A DNA stretch of 64,000 nucleotides from contig NZ_JAUOPH010000001.1 in NCBI RefSeq assembly GCF_030546935.1, positions 558,001 to 622,000 on the forward strand. The letters are read 5' to 3'. The notes under the pieces were generated by a model. It was not told where the DNA came from, did no database searches, and saw only the letters and a program-made list of their open reading frames with translations. The DNA is from Marinobacter sp. 2_MG-2023. GTDB lineage: Bacteria > Pseudomonadota > Gammaproteobacteria > Pseudomonadales > Oleiphilaceae. Made by a program: the position numbers and the translations under genes. This document shows positions 54,362 to 63,057 of the stretch, piece after piece. Numbering within the stretch: the stretch's first letter is position 1; each line of letters begins with the position of its first letter.

Positions 54362-55384
54362 TCAGTCGACTGAAAAAATCACCTTGTCGATCACATGAAT
54401 CACGCCGTTGTTCGCTTCAACGTCTGCTTCGGTGACCGCACTTCCCTCGATAACCAGAGCGTTATTTTGAATGTCCACGTTCAAAGTGGTGCCAGCCAAG
54501 TTTGTTACTGTACCGCCGTTCGAAGCATAGGCCGTAAGTGAACCTACCTCAGCTCCCAGAATGTGTTGGCTTAGAATGGACGACAGATTAGGATCGTTGA
54601 GCAAGTCACTTGCCGTAATGTTGAGATCTGCCAATAGCGCTTCAAAAGCGGCATCCGTTGGCGCAAACACCGTCAAGGTCGAATCTTCATCCGAAGCTGC
54701 AGCGAGCAGATCGGAAGCGCCATCAGTACCAAGTGCGGCTAACAGGATTGTGAACTCAGCACCTTCTTCAGCGCCTGCTAGCGCCGTTACGATACCCGCA
54801 ATCGTGGAATTTGTATCACTGAGATCGCTCGGGGGAGGAAGGAGTACTTTATCGATGATGTGAATAACGCCATTAGTCGCGTCTACATCAGGACCGGTTA
54901 CTCGAGAGGTGTTTACATACAGTACGTCCTCACTATTTTCCTGGGATATTGAGAGGGCGACGTTTTCACCGTTCACCGTTGGAACCAGGTTTTGAGGGAT
55001 AGGGCTTTGCGCGACACTGATCGCTGCGTCTGCCTTCACTTCACCCACTGATGTTGCAAGAACATGGTATTTCAGAACCGTGTTTAACAAATCCGTGCTG
55101 GCCAACAACTGCTCTGCAGTGATGCCCAAGTCATTCAATAAAGCTTGGAACGCTGCGTCTGTAGGAGCGAATACTGTTAACTCATCATCTCCCCCAAGCA
55201 GTGCCGCAATAGCGGGGTCTGCTTCAAGCACTGCCGCTTCAAGGACCGTCGTGTTTTCATTTTCGACAGCGATTTCCAGAATATTTTGCGTTGCAGGATT
55301 TTCTGCGACGTTATCATCATCACTACAACCCACCAGCATAACACTGCCGGCCAAAACCATAGTTAGTGCAACTTTTGTTTTCAT
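54362..55384 (-). CDS. Lipoprotein with two fasciclin domains
   Basis: A 340-residue lipoprotein (lipobox LVGC) with two FAS1 domains. Both contain TVFAPTDAAF; the paired motif ATNGVIHIIDKVL / ANNGVIHVIDKVI ends each. FAS1 proteins mediate adhesion or surface binding. The acidic composition suits a halophile-type surface protein. A terminator follows. Confidence 0.9.
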   Translation of the reverse strand: MKTKVALTMVLAGSVMLVGCSDDDNVAENPATQNILEIAVENENTTVLEAAVLEADPAIAALLGGDDELTVFAPTDAAFQALLNDLGITAEQLLASTDLLNTVLKYHVLATSVGEVKADAAISVAQSPIPQNLVPTVNGENVALSISQENSEDVLYVNTSRVTGPDVDATNGVIHIIDKVLLPPPSDLSDTNSTIAGIVTALAGAEEGAEFTILLAALGTDGASDLLAAASDEDSTLTVFAPTDAAFEALLADLNITASDLLNDPNLSSILSQHILGAEVGSLTAYASNGGTVTNLAGTTLNVDIQNNALVIEGSAVTEADVEANNGVIHVIDKVIFSVD

Positions 55385-55516
55385 TGTCTCGAGCCCTCTG
55401 TTCCAAGGTTAGTTAACAGAATCAAGTGGTTTGAAACTGCACAGATTCAGCATCTGCACTGTGCGTACAAGCAACTTACGGGGAGGCAATAAAAACGGAT
55501 TAGAGAATTTTACATT

Positions 55517-55783
55517 TCAGTTTACAGGTGTACGCGGACTATCCTTAGGGGGGCGCCCCAGGGTCATTTCGGTTAATTTCACTGCTATAGGTGCTAAAAA
55601 GGTGACCAGAGGGAAAGCCACAGCCCATGCCACCAGAAAAGCGGGGAGCCAACGATAAAAAAACTGGTTGTCTATACCAGTGTTGATGAAGGTAATTACT
55701 GCGGACATCAGCAGCGACATCATTCCGGACATGTAGAATCCAAAAACGATTTGGCGTAAACGTGCGGGTTTAATTCGACTCAT
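55517..55783 (-). CDS. DUF2798 small membrane protein
   Basis: The 88-residue protein has two hydrophobic segments and FGFYMSGMMSLLMSAVITFINTG...FYRWLPAFLVAWAVAFPLVTFLAP, as in DUF2798. Function unknown. The gene sits between the fasciclin gene and a DUF6279 lipoprotein on the other strand. Confidence 0.85.
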   Translation of the reverse strand: MSRIKPARLRQIVFGFYMSGMMSLLMSAVITFINTGIDNQFFYRWLPAFLVAWAVAFPLVTFLAPIAVKLTEMTLGRPPKDSPRTPVN

Positions 55784-55925
55784 GAGTGCTCCTCGTCAGA
55801 TTACAGGTCTCCGGACAACAGCATCCGAAAACCTGCACATGCCGTATGATTGTTTAGATAAACACTGGATATTAATAAGCTAGCGATCTTTTTTCGATAG
55901 GTTTGTTTACCGAGTCAGGCTTTAT

Positions 55926-56840
55926 ATGGATCAGTATGAGCATTCTTTTCAGGTTCGAGCCAAACGGGCTGTCATCCTGCTGCTCGTCACTATTTTTGTC
56001 GTTTCAGGATGCAGCTCCACTAAACTTGCATACCGCTACGCAGACTGGGGCATTATCTGGTGGGTTGAAGACTTCATTACACTCACTGAACCCCAGAAAC
56101 AGCAGCTGAATGCAGACATAGATAACCTGAAAGATTGGCACTGCAGCACCGAGCTTCCGCGTTATCGCTCATGGTTGGACAACCTTCAAAGCGACCTGGC
56201 TACAGGCGATCCGGGGCCTGCAGAAGTCAGTGGCCTTCAAAGCCAGCTGGCAACATTTATCCCGCCACTTTTGAACCAGGTCGCTCCCATTGCTACGAAT
56301 TTGCTATCCAGCCTCAGCGATGAACAGGTGCGCGAGCTAGCAGACAATATGGCGGAGAAACAGCAGGAACTGGAGAAGGAATTTCTCTCTGGTAGTTCGG
56401 AGCAGATCGCAAAGGCAAGGGCTGAACGGACGGCAGAGCGCGCTGAACGATGGTTAGGAAGCCTGAATGGCCGGCAACAAACCAGCATTAACAACTGGTC
56501 GGAAAATCGCGCCGGGCAAACAACAATCTGGCTGGAGGGGCGAAAACACTGGCAGGAAGCCCTGCTCGAAGCCCTTAGAGAACGCGATGAGCCAGGTTTC
56601 GATGCCAGAATCACTGATCTCATCAATAATCCGGAAGCCGGCCGGGGCGAAGCTTATTCAGAGATGATGGATACAAGTATGGAAGCCATGACTTCACTTA
56701 TTCAGGATCTGCTGCTGGCAAGCCATCCATCACACCTGGACCACCTCGCCCGCCAAGCCTCGAAATTGAGCGGCGACTTCAAAGCTCTCACTTGCCAACC
56801 GGGCTCCGAAGTCGCATCACAGGCTCTTACGAGTCGTTAA
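55926..56840 (+). CDS. DUF6279 family lipoprotein
   Basis: A 304-residue lipoprotein. The N-terminal signal contains FVVSGCSS as the lipobox, followed by TKLAYRYADWGIIWWVEDFITLTEPQK, the DUF6279 start. The rest is helical and charged. Known in many marine gammaproteobacteria; function not established. It overlaps the convergent SDR by four bases. Confidence 0.87.
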   Translation: MDQYEHSFQVRAKRAVILLLVTIFVVSGCSSTKLAYRYADWGIIWWVEDFITLTEPQKQQLNADIDNLKDWHCSTELPRYRSWLDNLQSDLATGDPGPAEVSGLQSQLATFIPPLLNQVAPIATNLLSSLSDEQVRELADNMAEKQQELEKEFLSGSSEQIAKARAERTAERAERWLGSLNGRQQTSINNWSENRAGQTTIWLEGRKHWQEALLEALRERDEPGFDARITDLINNPEAGRGEAYSEMMDTSMEAMTSLIQDLLLASHPSHLDHLARQASKLSGDFKALTCQPGSEVASQALTSR

Positions 56841-57607
56841 ATCGTAAGATAGCCGCCATCTGCATTAATGCAGGCGCCCGTAGTGTAGCTGGAAGCATCC
56901 GACACCAGATACAGAACCGTGCCCGCCATTTCGCTCGGATCTGCCACACGCTTCATGGGAATGTGCGCCATAGCCTGTTTCTTGATCGCATCGTTGGTCG
57001 TCAGGGCACTGGCAAACTTGGTGTCTGTCAGCCCGGGCAACAGTGCGTTTACGCGAATCTTCTGCTGGCCCAACTCCATAGCGAAGGATTTGGTCATGGA
57101 AATAACTGCGGCCTTGGTCACTGAGTAAATGCCCTGGAAGTGGCCCGGGTTTACGCCGTTAACAGAAGCCACGTTCACAATCGAACCACCGCCATTTTTC
57201 TTCATCAGCTGCGCTCCTCGAGCACACATGAAGAAGTAACCACGAATATTCACGTCTACCGTTTTCTGGAAAGCACCAAGATCTGTATCTTCAGCTGGCC
57301 CGAAGTAAGGGTTGGCTGCCGCATTGTTAACAAGAATATCCAGTTTGCCGTGTTCTTTCTCAATGTAGGCCCAGATAGCCTCGATCTGATCCATTTCGCC
57401 AATGTGACAGGCATAGGCTTCTGCGCTACCACCGGCCTCGCGAATACTGCTGGCAACAGCTTCACAGCCGTCAATCTTGCGGCTGGTAACAATGACATGG
57501 GCACCGTAATCCGCCAGCGTGCGGGCAATGCTCTCGCCGATACCACGGCTGGCACCGGTAATAAGAGCCGTTTTGCCAGTCAGATCAAACAGGTCTTTCT
57601 TGCTCAT
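56837..57607 (-). CDS. Short-chain dehydrogenase/reductase, last gene of the ACAD10/11-like operon
   Basis: A 256-residue SDR with TGASRGIGESIART and the catalytic YSVTK, and ICSLE-type C-terminal residues replaced by GACINADGGYLTI. It is 17 bases after the histidine phosphatase gene. In the proposed pathway it could oxidise a hydroxyacyl intermediate. The precise substrate is not shown by sequence. Confidence 0.88.
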   Translation of the reverse strand: MSKKDLFDLTGKTALITGASRGIGESIARTLADYGAHVIVTSRKIDGCEAVASSIREAGGSAEAYACHIGEMDQIEAIWAYIEKEHGKLDILVNNAAANPYFGPAEDTDLGAFQKTVDVNIRGYFFMCARGAQLMKKNGGGSIVNVASVNGVNPGHFQGIYSVTKAAVISMTKSFAMELGQQKIRVNALLPGLTDTKFASALTTNDAIKKQAMAHIPMKRVADPSEMAGTVLYLVSDASSYTTGACINADGGYLTI

Positions 57608-57624
57608 TCGTTCACCTCAATGTG

Positions 57625-58314
57625 TTATCGGAAGGTCACCAGGGCGGGGTCTTCCGCTTCCAGGTGGCTGTAATTATTGAAAACAGACAAACTACGGCGC
57701 CCGGCGGAATAGAGAACCCGGGTAACGCTGGTATTGGCGATTACCGAGTTCAGAGCCAGTGCCCGTTCGTCTTCAAGGCCCAAAAGGCGCTGACACATAA
57801 CCGCTATGGGGCCTCCAGATGTAGAAACGAGTACATCACCTCCGTCTGCGTACTCAATCATTTCATCGAAAGCCGCAAGAACCCGTTTTTTGAAATCGGT
57901 CCAGGTTTCGGCATATTCCGCGTCATATTCCCCGGATGCCCAGCGCTGTACCGCTTTCACGAATTCCTTCTGAAAAGCTGCCGCCGGTTTAGGAAACGTC
58001 GCGAGATCTCTTGCCATCACCTGCCGGTCGCTCCACTCTGGCCGATAACAATTCACAACCGAGATATGGTCGAACTCGTTAAAACCGGGAGCGACCTGCA
58101 TATCCGGTAGCTGCGCACCGTAGCCGGTTGCGATGGCTTCAACGGTTTCCCGGTGACGCTGCAAATCGCCGCCAAAGATTGCTGCAGGCTTGATCTTGTC
58201 GACCATCCAGCTACCCAGAACCTTTCCCTGCTCCCAGCCTCTGGGCGAAAGCTGATCGTAGTTTTCCTTTCCAAAGCTGGCCTGGCCGTGGCGCACAAGG
58301 TACACAGTTGCCAT
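57625..58314 (-). CDS. Histidine phosphatase superfamily protein
   Basis: The 229-residue protein begins MATVYLVRHGQASFGKENYDQLSPRGWEQ, the RHG motif with the catalytic His, and has a second His in VLVSTSGGP replaced by the SGG region. It is a phosphoglycerate-mutase-like phosphatase. Overlap by one base with the APH kinase gene suggests coordinated production. It might recycle a phospho-intermediate. Confidence 0.87.
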   Translation of the reverse strand: MATVYLVRHGQASFGKENYDQLSPRGWEQGKVLGSWMVDKIKPAAIFGGDLQRHRETVEAIATGYGAQLPDMQVAPGFNEFDHISVVNCYRPEWSDRQVMARDLATFPKPAAAFQKEFVKAVQRWASGEYDAEYAETWTDFKKRVLAAFDEMIEYADGGDVLVSTSGGPIAVMCQRLLGLEDERALALNSVIANTSVTRVLYSAGRRSLSVFNNYSHLEAEDPALVTFR

Positions 58315-59378
58315 TAAAGAGCACTCTCTGAGATCAACCGCTGACAGCGTTTCTCCAGATAGTTTGCAGCATGGCCGAAAGCGGCAAAACGTTTGTCACT
58401 GGTCTGGCCATGATAGAAACGGTAATAGATCTGCTGGACAATCACCGCCAACCGGAACAAGCCGTAGATTTCGTAAAAATCGAAGTTATCTGCCCGAAAA
58501 CCAGACTGCTCCATATAGTAGGCGACGACTTCCTTGCGCGTGAGCATACCCGGGCGATGGGTAGGCTGACGGCGTAGCATCTGGAACGGACCTTCGTCGT
58601 CTGCCTCAATCCAGTAGGCAAGCGTGTTGCCGAGATCCATCAAAGGATCGCCAATTGTCGCCATTTCCCAGTCCAGCACCCCGATGACTTCAAAGGGGTT
58701 GTCCGGGTTGAGTACCACATTGTCAAAACGGAAATCGTTGTGAATCACAACCTGGGCAATATCATCTGGCATCTTGTCGTTCAACCAGGACATAACCGCT
58801 TCAAAATCGCCGACATCATCTGTGCGAGCCTTGCGGAAACGGTCACTCCAACCGCCGATCTGCCGCTGGACATACCCCTCACCCTTGCCCAATGAATCCA
58901 GGCCCGCGGCCCTGGCGTCAACTCGATGCAAGTCCACCATCTTGTCAATTACGCTCAGGCACAGCTTGCGTGTGTCAGCCTCACTCAACTCCAGGTCTTT
59001 CGGGAAATCCTGGCGCAGAATGATGCCCTTCATTCGCTCCATCACATAGAAGTCGCACCCCAGCACATCGTGATCATCACAAATAGCGATAATGTCAGGC
59101 ACATATGGATAAACGGGCTTCAGAGCCTGCATCACCTTCGCTTCGCGAAGCATGTCGTGAGCAGACTTTGCAATCTTGCCAAACGGCGGGCGGCGCAAAA
59201 CGAACGATCGATCGCCGTAGTCCACCTGATACGTCAGGTTGGAAGCACCACCCGGGTACTGGCGGATCACCGGCTCGCCCGAAAGGTCCGGGATGGCACC
59301 TTTCATAAACCGGTCGACGGCCGAAAGGTCCAACTCCTCTCCTTCGCGGATATCTTCCGCCTGGTCAATCTGGGTCAT
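58314..59378 (-). CDS. APH-type kinase, ACAD10/11-like (probable hydroxyacyl-CoA kinase)
   Basis: A 354-residue aminoglycoside phosphotransferase-fold protein. HNDFRFDNVVLN is the catalytic Brenner loop and DWEMATIGDPLMDLG the metal-binding DxD. RQYPGGASNLTYQVDYGDRSFVLRRPP is the ATP-site start, as in the kinase part of ACAD10/ACAD11 and in LvaA. These enzymes phosphorylate 4-hydroxyacyl-CoA. Encoded beside an ACAD11-like dehydrogenase, this strengthens the assignment. Confidence 0.85.
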   Translation of the reverse strand: MTQIDQAEDIREGEELDLSAVDRFMKGAIPDLSGEPVIRQYPGGASNLTYQVDYGDRSFVLRRPPFGKIAKSAHDMLREAKVMQALKPVYPYVPDIIAICDDHDVLGCDFYVMERMKGIILRQDFPKDLELSEADTRKLCLSVIDKMVDLHRVDARAAGLDSLGKGEGYVQRQIGGWSDRFRKARTDDVGDFEAVMSWLNDKMPDDIAQVVIHNDFRFDNVVLNPDNPFEVIGVLDWEMATIGDPLMDLGNTLAYWIEADDEGPFQMLRRQPTHRPGMLTRKEVVAYYMEQSGFRADNFDFYEIYGLFRLAVIVQQIYYRFYHGQTSDKRFAAFGHAANYLEKRCQRLISESAL

Positions 59379-59409
59379 TCAAGACTCTCCTTTTGTTCCC
59401 GCGTTCCGG

Positions 59410-60231
59410 TCAGGCCTTGGCCTTACCGCCCATTTTCTTCATCCAGCGCTTGCTCTCTTCAAACATCAGCTTATCAAAAGCCCAGGGAGCGTAACGCTTG
59501 AGTATCCACATGCGGCGTTCTTTCACATGCGGCAAAACCCAGAAATTCTTGTTCTTGACCGAGCGCACAATGTCTTCTGCAACATGATCTGCAGAGATAT
59601 TGGAGCGCTTCATCAGCTTGGTCACGTTCTGTTGAATGCCCGGAATGTCTGAACGCATGCTGTTGGTAAGATTGGTCTGGAAAAACGCCGGGCACACGCA
59701 GCTGACATGGATACCGTCACTCCGTAATTCCTGGCTCAAAGTCTCCGACAGCGCGATCACTCCGGCCTTGGACACATTGTAACTATTCATCATCGGCGCC
59801 AGCATCAGGCCCGCCATAGACGCAATGTTCACAAAGGTACCTGAACCCTGTTTCTTGAACTGGGGCGTAAACGCCTTGCAGCCCCGCACCACTCCAAGCA
59901 CATTGATATCCAGTATCCATTCCCAGTCCGCCATGGTGGTATCTTCAATTGAACCGGCAGAGGCTACGCCAGCATTGTTCACCACCACATCAACGCCGCC
60001 CCACTTTTCCGTAAGATCCGCGCAGACTTTTTCCAGATCCGTCAGCCGCCGGACATCACACTCAACAAAATAGCCCTCGCCACCCACATTGTTGATTTCC
60101 TGTTCAACACCAACGCCCTGTTCAGGGTTAATGTCACCGATACAGACCCTGGCGCCTTCTCTGGCATAGCGCAGCGCAATGGCCCGGCCAAGGCCGCTAG
60201 CGCCGCCTGTTACGAATACTCTTTGTGTCAT
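59410..60231 (-). CDS. Short-chain dehydrogenase/reductase
   Basis: A 273-residue SDR with TGGASGLGRAIALRYAREGARV and YNVSK as the catalytic Tyr-Lys pair. It lies between the ACAD-like and kinase genes, in the same leftward operon. It may supply or consume a hydroxyacyl substrate. It differs from the other SDR of the operon and is not a copy of it. Confidence 0.88.
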   Translation of the reverse strand: MTQRVFVTGGASGLGRAIALRYAREGARVCIGDINPEQGVGVEQEINNVGGEGYFVECDVRRLTDLEKVCADLTEKWGGVDVVVNNAGVASAGSIEDTTMADWEWILDINVLGVVRGCKAFTPQFKKQGSGTFVNIASMAGLMLAPMMNSYNVSKAGVIALSETLSQELRSDGIHVSCVCPAFFQTNLTNSMRSDIPGIQQNVTKLMKRSNISADHVAEDIVRSVKNKNFWVLPHVKERRMWILKRYAPWAFDKLMFEESKRWMKKMGGKAKA

Positions 60232-60269
60232 GTGTTTGTCCGTTGTTTGTTTTTAAATAAAACGAAGAA

Positions 60270-61481
60270 TCAGTTTTTATACTTGCGCAACTCAAGGCGA
60301 GCAACCGTGGCACGATGCACCTCGTCCGGACCATCTGCCAAACGCAGTACACGAGCATAGGCAAACAATTGGGTCAGTGGGAAGTCGTCATCGCTCACGC
60401 CGGCGCCACCATGGATCTGAATAGCCTGATCAACAATTGTTTGAAGCATATTGGGAATCACCGCTTTGATCATGGCAACCTCCTGAATCGCACCCGCAAT
60501 ACCCTTGGTGTCCAGAGCCCAGGCGCATTTCAGCGTCAATAAGCGTGCCTGCTCAATCGACATGCGGGCGTTGGCAATAATATCCGGGTTACCACCCAGC
60601 TTCGCCAAAGGACGACCGAACGCCTCACGGCTCATCGCCCGCCTGACCAGCAGTTCCAGTGTGCGTTCAGCCGCACCAATCGCTCGCATACAGTGATGCA
60701 CCCGGCCTGGCCCAAGGCGACCCTGGGCAATTTCAAAGCCACGGCCGGGGCCTGCAATAAAGGCACTCTTCGGCAAGCGCACGTTATCAAACAGTACTTC
60801 GCCATGGCCGTAAGGCTCGTCATACTCACCGAACACCGGGAGCATACGTTCAATCTTTACACCCGGGGCATCCAGCGGCACCAGAACCATGGAGTGACGG
60901 CGATGTTTATGGGCATCCGGATCAGACAGGCCCATAAAAATAGCAACCTTGCAGTCCGGGTGGCCAATACCTGTGCTCCACCACTTACGGCCATTGAGCA
61001 CCACTTCGTCACCTTCCACAATCGCAGTTGCTTCCATAGTGGTTGCATCAGATGAAGCCACTGCCGGCTCGGTCATACAAAACGCAGAGCGGATCTCGCC
61101 ACTCAGCAAACGCGGCAGCCATTCGGCCTTTTGCTCCTCGGAACCGTAATGGATCAGAACCTCCATGTTGCCGGTATCCGGCGCATTACAGTTGAAGATT
61201 TCAGGCGCTATAAAGCTGCGACCTGTTTCTTCTGCAATCAGGGCGTAGTCAGAGTTGAGAAGGCCACAACCGTGTTTTTCATCAGGGAAAAACATGTTCC
61301 AGAGCCCTTGAGCTTTGGCCTTTTCCTTCAGCTCCTTGATAACTGGTAACACAACCCAACGATTTTCAAGCGAGGCCAGCTCTTTGTGGTACTGAGCTTC
61401 CACCGGGAAGATTTCTTCCGCCATAAACGCTTTTACACGCTTTAGATAATCCTGACCCTTTTCAGAGATACTGAAATCCAT
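60270..61481 (-). CDS. ACAD10/11-type acyl-CoA dehydrogenase
   Basis: The 403-residue protein has TEPAVASSDATT, PGRVHHCMRAIGAAERTL, QIHGGAGVSDDDFPLTQLFAYARVLRLADGPDEVH. The usual catalytic EGT becomes DGP, a trait shared with ACAD10/ACAD11, which do not act as plain dehydrogenases but on phosphorylated hydroxyacyl-CoA. GAGGG precedes the ATG; a start nine codons upstream was rejected. It heads the operon and is divergent from a LysR gene. Confidence 0.9.
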   Translation of the reverse strand: MDFSISEKGQDYLKRVKAFMAEEIFPVEAQYHKELASLENRWVVLPVIKELKEKAKAQGLWNMFFPDEKHGCGLLNSDYALIAEETGRSFIAPEIFNCNAPDTGNMEVLIHYGSEEQKAEWLPRLLSGEIRSAFCMTEPAVASSDATTMEATAIVEGDEVVLNGRKWWSTGIGHPDCKVAIFMGLSDPDAHKHRRHSMVLVPLDAPGVKIERMLPVFGEYDEPYGHGEVLFDNVRLPKSAFIAGPGRGFEIAQGRLGPGRVHHCMRAIGAAERTLELLVRRAMSREAFGRPLAKLGGNPDIIANARMSIEQARLLTLKCAWALDTKGIAGAIQEVAMIKAVIPNMLQTIVDQAIQIHGGAGVSDDDFPLTQLFAYARVLRLADGPDEVHRATVARLELRKYKN

Positions 61482-61627
61482 TGCCGAACCCTCGTAGAAA
61501 TTGCACAAGCTGGTGCGATGAATATAAGCACGATGAACCCAGTCTAAAGTTGCACTAACTATTACGCGACTGAATTATTCTTATCATTTATTATTAACCA
61601 TACTTATTAACTTGAGGCATCGTAGTT

Positions 61628-62521
61628 ATGGCCGGGAACCGCCTGGATCTCAATCTTTTGCATGTTTTTGACACCATATACCGTGAGGGCAGTCTTACCC
61701 GTGCTGCGAAGGCCTTGCACCTTACTCAGCCGGCGGTGAGCCATTCTCTGTCGCGTCTGCGTGATCATTTCGACGACCCGCTGTTCACGCGCCAGGGCAA
61801 CCAGATGGTGCCAACGCCTCTGGCTCGTCGCTTTCTGGAATCCATGAAACCCGGTCTTACCCAGATTCAGGGCGCGGTTAATCAGTTTCACGCGTTTGAT
61901 CCGGCGAATCAGCGCAAGACCTATTCTCTGGGCTTGAGAGATGTTCTGGAGTCGACTTTTCTGCCGCAGCTCATGCAACGACTGGACCCGTATCCGGAAC
62001 TTGAGATTGTCAGCAAGCGTATTCCACGCAGGGATATGGAAACCCAGCTCGCGGCCGGCAAGCTGGATTTCGCTGTCGACGTGCTGTTACCAATCAGCAG
62101 CCAGACATCACACGAATTATTGAGGCAGGACAGACTCGTTGTTCTGGCCCGGGAGGGTCACCCACTGGCATCACAGGCTCTGGATATGAACGGGTATCTT
62201 TCAGCGCGTCATGTGCTGGTTTCATCACGCACGGAAGGGCCAGGAATTGAGGATTTCGCGTTATCGCGGCTAGGGGTTCAGCGCAGTATTCGCCTGCGTT
62301 GCCAACATTACTACGCCGCCTGCCGGGTTGTTGAAGCAACCGATCTTCTGCTGACCATGCCGGAAACCTACGCCAGAATCATTTCAGAACAGGCCAGCAT
62401 TACCATTATGAACCCACCGGCAGACCTGCCCTCTCTCGACGTGCACCTCTACTGGCACAAGGCCTACGGTCAGGAGCCGGCGTTAATCTGGTTCAGGGAA
62501 CTGCTCAAGGCTATTCAGTAG
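61628..62521 (+). CDS. LysR-family regulator, divergent from the ACAD operon
   Basis: A 297-residue LysR protein with an N-terminal winged HTH (LLHVFDTIYREGSLTRAAKALHLTQPAVSHSLSRLRDHF) and a substrate-binding half. It probably controls the operon starting at 61481. A 146-base promoter region is shared. It overlaps a small membrane gene by 7 bases. Confidence 0.88.
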   Translation: MAGNRLDLNLLHVFDTIYREGSLTRAAKALHLTQPAVSHSLSRLRDHFDDPLFTRQGNQMVPTPLARRFLESMKPGLTQIQGAVNQFHAFDPANQRKTYSLGLRDVLESTFLPQLMQRLDPYPELEIVSKRIPRRDMETQLAAGKLDFAVDVLLPISSQTSHELLRQDRLVVLAREGHPLASQALDMNGYLSARHVLVSSRTEGPGIEDFALSRLGVQRSIRLRCQHYYAACRVVEATDLLLTMPETYARIISEQASITIMNPPADLPSLDVHLYWHKAYGQEPALIWFRELLKAIQ

Positions 62522-62871
62522 GCGCCAACGGCCGCCAGAAAGCCGAAAAAGCCAATAGCCGTGATACCAAGCGAGGCAACCACAATGCCGAAGCCCCACC
62601 AGACCGCTGCACCATCCGAAATAGCAACACCGTGGCCACGCAGGGTGCGGTAAAACGCCCATGGACCAAGAATAAACGCTCCGACTACTGCAAAAACAAG
62701 CCCCACACTGATACCGGCAAATGTCCAGGTTGCAAGCACGGTTGCACGATCCGATAGCCCCTCTCGAACCCCATGGTGCTCAAGAAACTTCTTGCAAAAG
62801 AACCAGACCAATGCGAACAGGACAACAACGAAAACGATGCCGCCAATGATGGTAATGAGTCGGTAGAGCAA
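62515..62871 (-). CDS. Small polytopic membrane protein
   Basis: The 118-residue protein has three or four hydrophobic segments (for example GGIVFVVVLFALVWFFCKKF near the start). I do not recognise the family. Its 3' end overlaps the end of the LysR gene. No partner is evident. Confidence 0.6.
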   Translation of the reverse strand: MLYRLITIIGGIVFVVVLFALVWFFCKKFLEHHGVREGLSDRATVLATWTFAGISVGLVFAVVGAFILGPWAFYRTLRGHGVAISDGAAVWWGFGIVVASLGITAIGFFGFLAAVGAY

Positions 62872-63057
62872 AGAGATCGTCCTGTGAGTTCGTCATACAA
62901 ATTTCGAGCATCAGCCCGCCCACTGCCGCAAACACTATAACGTCCAGCCGAGGGCGGGTAAAACGGCTTTATTGGCCTGCGTGGTGGCGTCTTGTGTTTG
63001 GGAAGCTAAACTGGGCTTGTTATCTATACGAGTCAACTCGAAAAAGGAGTCGCCAAC

